A stretch of 8,115 bases of DNA, from positions 1 to 8,115 of the forward strand of contig CALGCE010000024.1 in assembly GCA_937884625.1 (NCBI GenBank), in the 5' to 3' direction. The stretch is from an uncultured Clostridia bacterium. GTDB taxonomy: Bacteria > Bacillota > Clostridia > Oscillospirales > Acutalibacteraceae. The notes under the pieces are model-generated. The model saw nothing but the letters and a program-made list of their open reading frames with translations, was not told the DNA's origin and searched no databases. Made by a program: the position numbers and the translations under genes. Positions 5,575-8,115 of this stretch are shown here, piece after piece; within the stretch, counting starts at the first letter, position 1; every line of letters starts with the position of its first letter.

Positions 5575-6658
5575 TTCTTTCGTCTCCTGTTTCGATTTCT
5601 GTTTGGGTATCTTCGCTATCTGAACTCTCCGTAGGCGGATTTTCTTCCCTCTCGCTTGAAGTATCGGAACTGCCACTTTCGTCACTTTCTGTCGGAGGCT
5701 CTTCCTCCACATAGTTTTCATTTTCCCTTATAAACACACACTGACTGCACATTGATTCGTACCTTTGCTTTACCGTATAAATATCGTACTCTACTATTCC
5801 CCTTTGCGGGTCCGACATAATAGCAACGCCTCTGTCAATATCATACCCTATAAGCACAAGACAGTGTTCAGGTGCTATCCACTGCATAGTCTTACCGTCA
5901 ATATTAAACTTGACGGTCTTGTACGCCTCTTTCATTTGCATAGTACCCCAAATTACGACGGGTCTGCCGTTGTCAATTTCAGACAGTATGGCAGAGAACG
6001 CTATTCCGCTTTTGTTATATGCAATATGTTTATTCTTGTTGTCGGCAAAAAATTTGTTCGCCGCATTTGTTATCGGCTGTGCGTAACAACCAAAACTGTG
6101 TGGGTCAAAAGGAGTTCCCATAAACACCTTTGTCCAATCCGCAGGTGCGTTTTGCTTTTCAAGGTACTTATCCGCCATAACGGTCTTTGAAACGTTATAA
6201 CCGTAGTAGTTTAGCACCGTTGTAAGAGAGGTTATCTCACAACCCGTAGGAAGTTCGGGATTTTGCGGTAAATAGTTAACCGCAAGTCCTACCGAACGTT
6301 TACTAAGCGATGAAAAATCTATTTCACTTTTAGTTACCTTAACCGTATTTTCTTTGGTTTGCTTTATTTCATCACTCTGCTTTTTAAGTTCCCTTGTCAC
6401 ACTGTTAACGGTAGATGTAACCGCCTTACTGCTGACGGCACTGCTGCTGCTTTCCTCACTTACCGCCTCACTGCTTACAATACACGGTACAGATGATATA
6501 ACCGACTGTAATCCCGACGACGGTTCGTTTAAATCCTGTTTTTTTAATACACGCAACAAAACAACGGTCAAGACAACCGCAAGAAGTAACGCCAAAACTA
6601 TTCCTGTTATGTAAATTGGCATCTTTTTTGAAAAACCTTTGCTGTGCTTATTTGCCAA
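5561..6658 (-). CDS. Membrane-anchored C39-like cysteine peptidase
   Basis: The protein has 365 residues. A basic N-terminus and one membrane helix (about 14-36) should place the rest outside the cell. A Ser-rich linker (about 46-90) precedes a papain-like C39 (Peptidase_C39_2-type) domain at about 122-312. Likely catalytic residues are Cys140 in LPTGCEIT, His265 in APEHCLVLIGYD and Asp283 in SDPQRG. DPHSFGCYAQPI (185-196) is also typical of this fold. The tail (318-365) is strongly acidic and Ser/Thr-rich, with PPTES at 321 and 341. The start is TTG 6656-6658, with AAGGGG 9 nt upstream; the next ATG, codon 13, has no ribosome binding site. It is the first gene of an operon with an ABC exporter, so it might process or degrade an exported peptide. 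True double-glycine leader peptidases act on the cytoplasmic side, which argues against that exact role. Confidence 0.88.
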   Translation of the reverse strand: MANKHSKGFSKKMPIYITGIVLALLLAVVLTVVLLRVLKKQDLNEPSSGLQSVISSVPCIVSSEAVSEESSSSAVSSKAVTSTVNSVTRELKKQSDEIKQTKENTVKVTKSEIDFSSLSKRSVGLAVNYLPQNPELPTGCEITSLTTVLNYYGYNVSKTVMADKYLEKQNAPADWTKVFMGTPFDPHSFGCYAQPITNAANKFFADNKNKHIAYNKSGIAFSAILSEIDNGRPVVIWGTMQMKEAYKTVKFNIDGKTMQWIAPEHCLVLIGYDIDRGVAIMSDPQRGIVEYDIYTVKQRYESMCSQCVFIRENENYVEEEPPTESDESGSSDTSSEREENPPTESSDSEDTQTEIETGDERNAEN

Positions 6659-6667
6659 ACCAAAACG

Positions 6668-6673
6668 CCCCTT
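6668..6673 (-). promoter_or_regulatory. Ribosome binding site supporting the TTG start of the C39 peptidase
   Basis: AAGGGG on the minus strand is 9 nt upstream of TTG 6656-6658. No ATG lies nearby in frame until codon 13, which would cut into the basic stretch before the membrane helix and has no Shine-Dalgarno sequence. Confidence 0.7.
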
Positions 6674-6696
6674 AAATCCGACTGTTTTATACCGAT

Positions 6697-6725
6697 ATTA
6701 TACTTTGCATTATTAAAAAAGTCAA
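6697..6725 (-). promoter_or_regulatory. Sigma-A promoter of the peptidase-ABC operon
   Basis: On the minus strand TTGACT (6720-6725), 17 bp and TATAAT (6697-6702) differ from consensus by one base. The start should fall near 6690, leaving a leader of about 30 nt. No operator-like palindrome or riboswitch is visible in it, so the operon may be expressed constitutively. Confidence 0.88.
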
Positions 6726-6766
6726 TTTAGTTTTTATAGCAAACTTTATTTATAACTGTATCTAAT

Positions 6767-6920
6767 GCCTCCCTTGCCTAAAGGGAGGGGGACCACGAAG
6801 TGGTGGAGGGATATGATATATTAATAAGGTCGGGAAAAACTGACCAATTATTTCACAGCAAAAGATAAAGTATATCCCCCAGTCAGCTTACGCTGACAGC
6901 CCCCTTTAGGCAAGGGGGCC
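6767..6920. mobile_element. 154-bp MITE-like element with hairpin-bearing inverted ends
   Basis: The outer 22 bases of both ends match in inverted orientation at 18 positions, sharing the core CCCTTGCCTAAAGGG. Each end folds into a terminal hairpin (6768-6775/6781-6788, and 6899-6906/6912-6919) and a second hairpin (6792-6796/6800-6804, and 6882-6887/6892-6897). Both then reach a GGGATAT motif (about 6808-6814 and its complement about 6872-6879). The 50-nt centre is AT-rich and non-coding. There is no transposase, so any movement would need one in trans. No clear target duplication is visible. It lies between two divergent promoters and leaves both intact. The right hairpin is followed by TTTTGTTTG and might weakly terminate plus-strand transcripts. 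I associate this repeat type with gut Clostridia genomes from memory. Confidence 0.72.
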
Positions 6921-6961
6921 TTTTGTTTGTGCAATAAATACAGTTTGATACTAAAAAACAT

Positions 6962-6990
6962 TTGACAACATATAATAACGGTGTTATAAT
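6962..6990 (+). promoter_or_regulatory. Consensus sigma-A promoter of the asnS leader
   Basis: A perfect TTGACA (6962-6967) and a perfect TATAAT (6985-6990) are separated by exactly 17 bp. Transcription should start near 6997, about 12 nt before T-box stem I. Such a strong promoter is expected where control is by attenuation. Confidence 0.95.
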
Positions 6991-7008
6991 TTTCATATAT
7001 TTTATTAA

Positions 7009-7281
7009 AGGCTATGATGAAGAAAAGTATCGCCGTAAACGGTGTTAAGTGAACCGCAGGGAGTGTAAATGCGGTGATACGCACGGCGTGAAGAACACTT
7101 CGGAGTTGCAAACTGAAAGCCTCATTTTTAATTTGGTCAGTAGGTACGCCGTAGACGATGCGTTAAATCGATATAAGGGTTTTCCTTATTTGAGTTGACC
7201 GTTTTTTTACGGTAATTTAGGTGGCACCACGGATAATGCGTCTATTCGTCCTAATTTTTTTGGACGAATGACGCTTTTTTT
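7009..7281 (+). promoter_or_regulatory. T-box leader, tRNA-Asn responsive
   Basis: Stem I is closed by 7009-7013/7118-7122. The specifier loop has AGTA (7026-7029) on the left and GAAGAACA (7090-7097) on the right, flanked by CGCCGT (7031-7036)/ACGGCG (7083-7088). The Asn codon AAC (7094-7096) is followed by A, as is usual. Further hairpins are 7054-7058/7070-7074 in distal stem I, 7173-7178/7184-7189, and 7198-7202/7209-7213, probably stem III. The T-box AGGTGGCACCACGG (7219-7232) forms the antiterminator: TTAGG 7217-7221 with CCTAA 7250-7254, a seven-base bulge TGGCACC (7222-7228), and ACG 7229-7231 with CGT 7247-7249. UGGC pairs with the GCCA end of tRNA-Asn, whose discriminator base is G. 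Uncharged tRNA should stabilise the antiterminator and switch asnS on. Confidence 0.95.
7238..7281 (+). terminator. Regulated terminator of the asnS T-box
   Basis: The stem is GCGTC (7238-7242) plus ATTCGTCC (7244-7251), paired with GGACGAAT (7262-7269) plus GACGC (7270-7274). There is one bulged T and a T-rich loop, and seven T follow (7275-7281). The 5' arm shares 7247-7251 with the antiterminator, so the two structures exclude each other. Confidence 0.93.
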
Positions 7282-7292
7282 ATTTTTATTTT

Positions 7293-7296
7293 GGAG
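7293..7296 (+). promoter_or_regulatory. Ribosome binding site deciding the asnS start
   Basis: GGAG lies 8 nt before TTG 7305-7307 but only 2 nt before the in-frame ATG 7299-7301. Spacing favours the TTG. The site lies outside the terminator stem, so control is at transcription and not at translation initiation. Confidence 0.55.
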
Positions 7297-7304
7297 TGAT
7301 GGTT

Positions 7305-8115
7305 TTGAAGCATACCGACATTGTTGAAGTTTTTAAAAATGAGGATTATATCGGACAAAAAGTTACCGTTTGCGGTTGGGTGCGTACGTCGAGGGATTCT
7401 AAAAATATGGCGTTTTTGGAACTTAACGACGGCACATCTCTTAAACATCTGCAAATAGTAATTGACAAGGCAGTAATAGACGACCCGTCGGCATATCTTA
7501 AACTCGGTACCTCTCTTAAAGTATGCGGTACGGTTGTAAAGTCGGTCGTAGCAAAGGACAGCGTTGAGATAAACGCAGAAGAAATTGCCGTTTTAGGTAT
7601 TTGTCCGCCTGAATACCCGTTACAGAAAAAGCGTCACACTTTGGAATATTTGAGGACAATTCCTGCCCTTAGGGTGCGTACCAACACCTTTAATGCCGTA
7701 TTCCGTGTACGTTCGGTAATATCGGCTTGTATCCACGAGTTTTTCCAGAGCAGGAATTACTGCTATATCCATACACCTCTTATAACCGCAAGTGACTGCG
7801 AGGGTGCAGGAGAAATGTTCAAGGTAACCACGATAGGCTACTCAAACGAATATAAAACAGAAGAAGAGTACAACGAAAACGACTTTTTCGGCAGACGTGC
7901 CGCACTTTCGGTTTCAGGTCAGTTAGAGGGCGAAGTTGCCGCTATGGCGTTTGGTAAAATATACACTTTCGGTCCGTCTTTCAGGGCGGAGAAGAGCAAC
8001 ACTCCCCGTCACGTTGCCGAGTTCTGGCATGTTGAGCCCGAAGTTGCCTTTGCCGAACTTCCCGACATTATAGAAATAGCAGAGGATCTTATTAAGCACA
8101 TTATTAATACCGTAC
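7305..8115 (+). CDS. asnS: Asparaginyl-tRNA synthetase (3' partial)
   Basis: This cytoplasmic class IIb enzyme attaches asparagine to tRNA-Asn. The visible 270 residues are roughly the first 60 percent of the usual length of about 465. An N-terminal OB-fold anticodon-binding domain spans about 18-98, including VTVCGWVRTSRDSK. HEFFQSRNYCYIHTPLIT (144-161) is motif 1, and SDCEGAGEMF (163-172) resembles other bacterial AsnRS. SVSGQLEGE (202-210) contributes to amino acid binding, and motif 2 includes FRAEKSNTPRHVAEFW (226-241) and EPEVAFAEL. The AsnRS-type spacer before SGQL and the Asn-specific T-box upstream make AspRS unlikely. I choose TTG 7305-7307 by ribosome-binding-site spacing; ATG 7299-7301 would add two residues (MVLKHTD). 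Motif 3 and the stop lie beyond the window. Expression should rise when tRNA-Asn is uncharged. Confidence 0.96.
   Translation, partial: MKHTDIVEVFKNEDYIGQKVTVCGWVRTSRDSKNMAFLELNDGTSLKHLQIVIDKAVIDDPSAYLKLGTSLKVCGTVVKSVVAKDSVEINAEEIAVLGICPPEYPLQKKRHTLEYLRTIPALRVRTNTFNAVFRVRSVISACIHEFFQSRNYCYIHTPLITASDCEGAGEMFKVTTIGYSNEYKTEEEYNENDFFGRRAALSVSGQLEGEVAAMAFGKIYTFGPSFRAEKSNTPRHVAEFWHVEPEVAFAELPDIIEIAEDLIKHIINTV

Noticed and set aside
5575..5721. 49-residue N-terminal extension of the ABC ATPase
   Set aside because: It is a highly basic stretch unlike the family and antiphase to the acidic peptidase tail. The ATG at 5572-5574 has its own AGGAG and gives the normal family N-terminus.
6848..7111. 87-residue minus-strand open frame across the repeat element and T-box
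   Set aside because: It spans the repeat element, the asnS promoter and stem I, all of which explain the sequence. There is no ribosome binding site and no family resemblance.
6841..7142. GGTCAG-type motif shared by the repeat-element centre and the T-box leader
   Set aside because: The match is only about 7-8 nt and the contexts differ. In the T-box it probably pairs with TGACC near 7196-7200. Chance is sufficient.
7251..7454. 67-residue minus-strand open frame over the asnS start
   Set aside because: It is antisense to the well-supported asnS coding sequence and the T-box terminator.

Overview
The window looks like chromosomal DNA of a low-to-mid GC, Gram-positive Clostridia-type bacterium, probably a gut Oscillospiraceae/Ruminococcaceae relative. 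This is an inference from the gene families, the asnS T-box leader, near-consensus sigma-A promoters, strong AGGAGG-type ribosome binding sites, TTG starts and a hairpin-ended repeat of a kind I associate with these genomes. No marker gene fixes the taxon. Apart from short gene ends, everything from 174 to 6658 is on the minus strand; the asnS unit at the right edge is on the plus strand.

Region 1 (1-2035). The end of an unrecognised plus-strand gene (3-98) converges on a minus-strand operon across one bidirectional terminator (116-149). In transcription order the operon is a PadR-family repressor, a DUF1700/HAAS membrane protein and a membrane-anchored DUF4097 beta-solenoid protein. The genes overlap by 8 nt and then 1 nt. 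A strong promoter (TTGACA-17-TATGAT) has an imperfect palindrome over its -10, a likely autoregulatory PadR operator. The unit resembles known PadR-controlled envelope-response modules.

Region 2 (2066-3260). This is a monocistronic guaA whose product has only the ATP-pyrophosphatase and dimerisation domains; the glutamine amidotransferase domain of ordinary GuaA is absent. Its promoter -35 lies inside the terminator of the upstream operon. Three consecutive hairpins, the first containing the guaA stop codon, lie between the gene and its terminator.

Region 3 (3242-6725). A minus-strand operon encodes a membrane-anchored C39-like cysteine peptidase, an ABC ATPase and a 12-TM ABC-2 permease. 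The first two genes overlap by 14 nt and the last two are 2 nt apart. A consensus promoter precedes it and an intrinsic terminator follows it. The substrate is unknown.

Region 4 (6659-7304). This gene-free stretch separates divergent units. It holds the peptidase operon promoter, a 154-bp MITE-like element with hairpin-bearing imperfect terminal inverted repeats, a perfect consensus plus-strand promoter and an asparagine T-box leader. The T-box has an AAC specifier, a UGGC bulge matching G73 of tRNA-Asn, a well-formed antiterminator and a competing terminator. It controls asnS, asparaginyl-tRNA synthetase, which runs off the right edge.

Most of the window is recognisable. The points most worth following are the GATase-less GMP synthase, the C39-peptidase/ABC-exporter operon of unknown substrate, the nine-repeat DUF4097 solenoid, and the MITE-like element whose inner terminal hairpins keep their fold but not their sequence.
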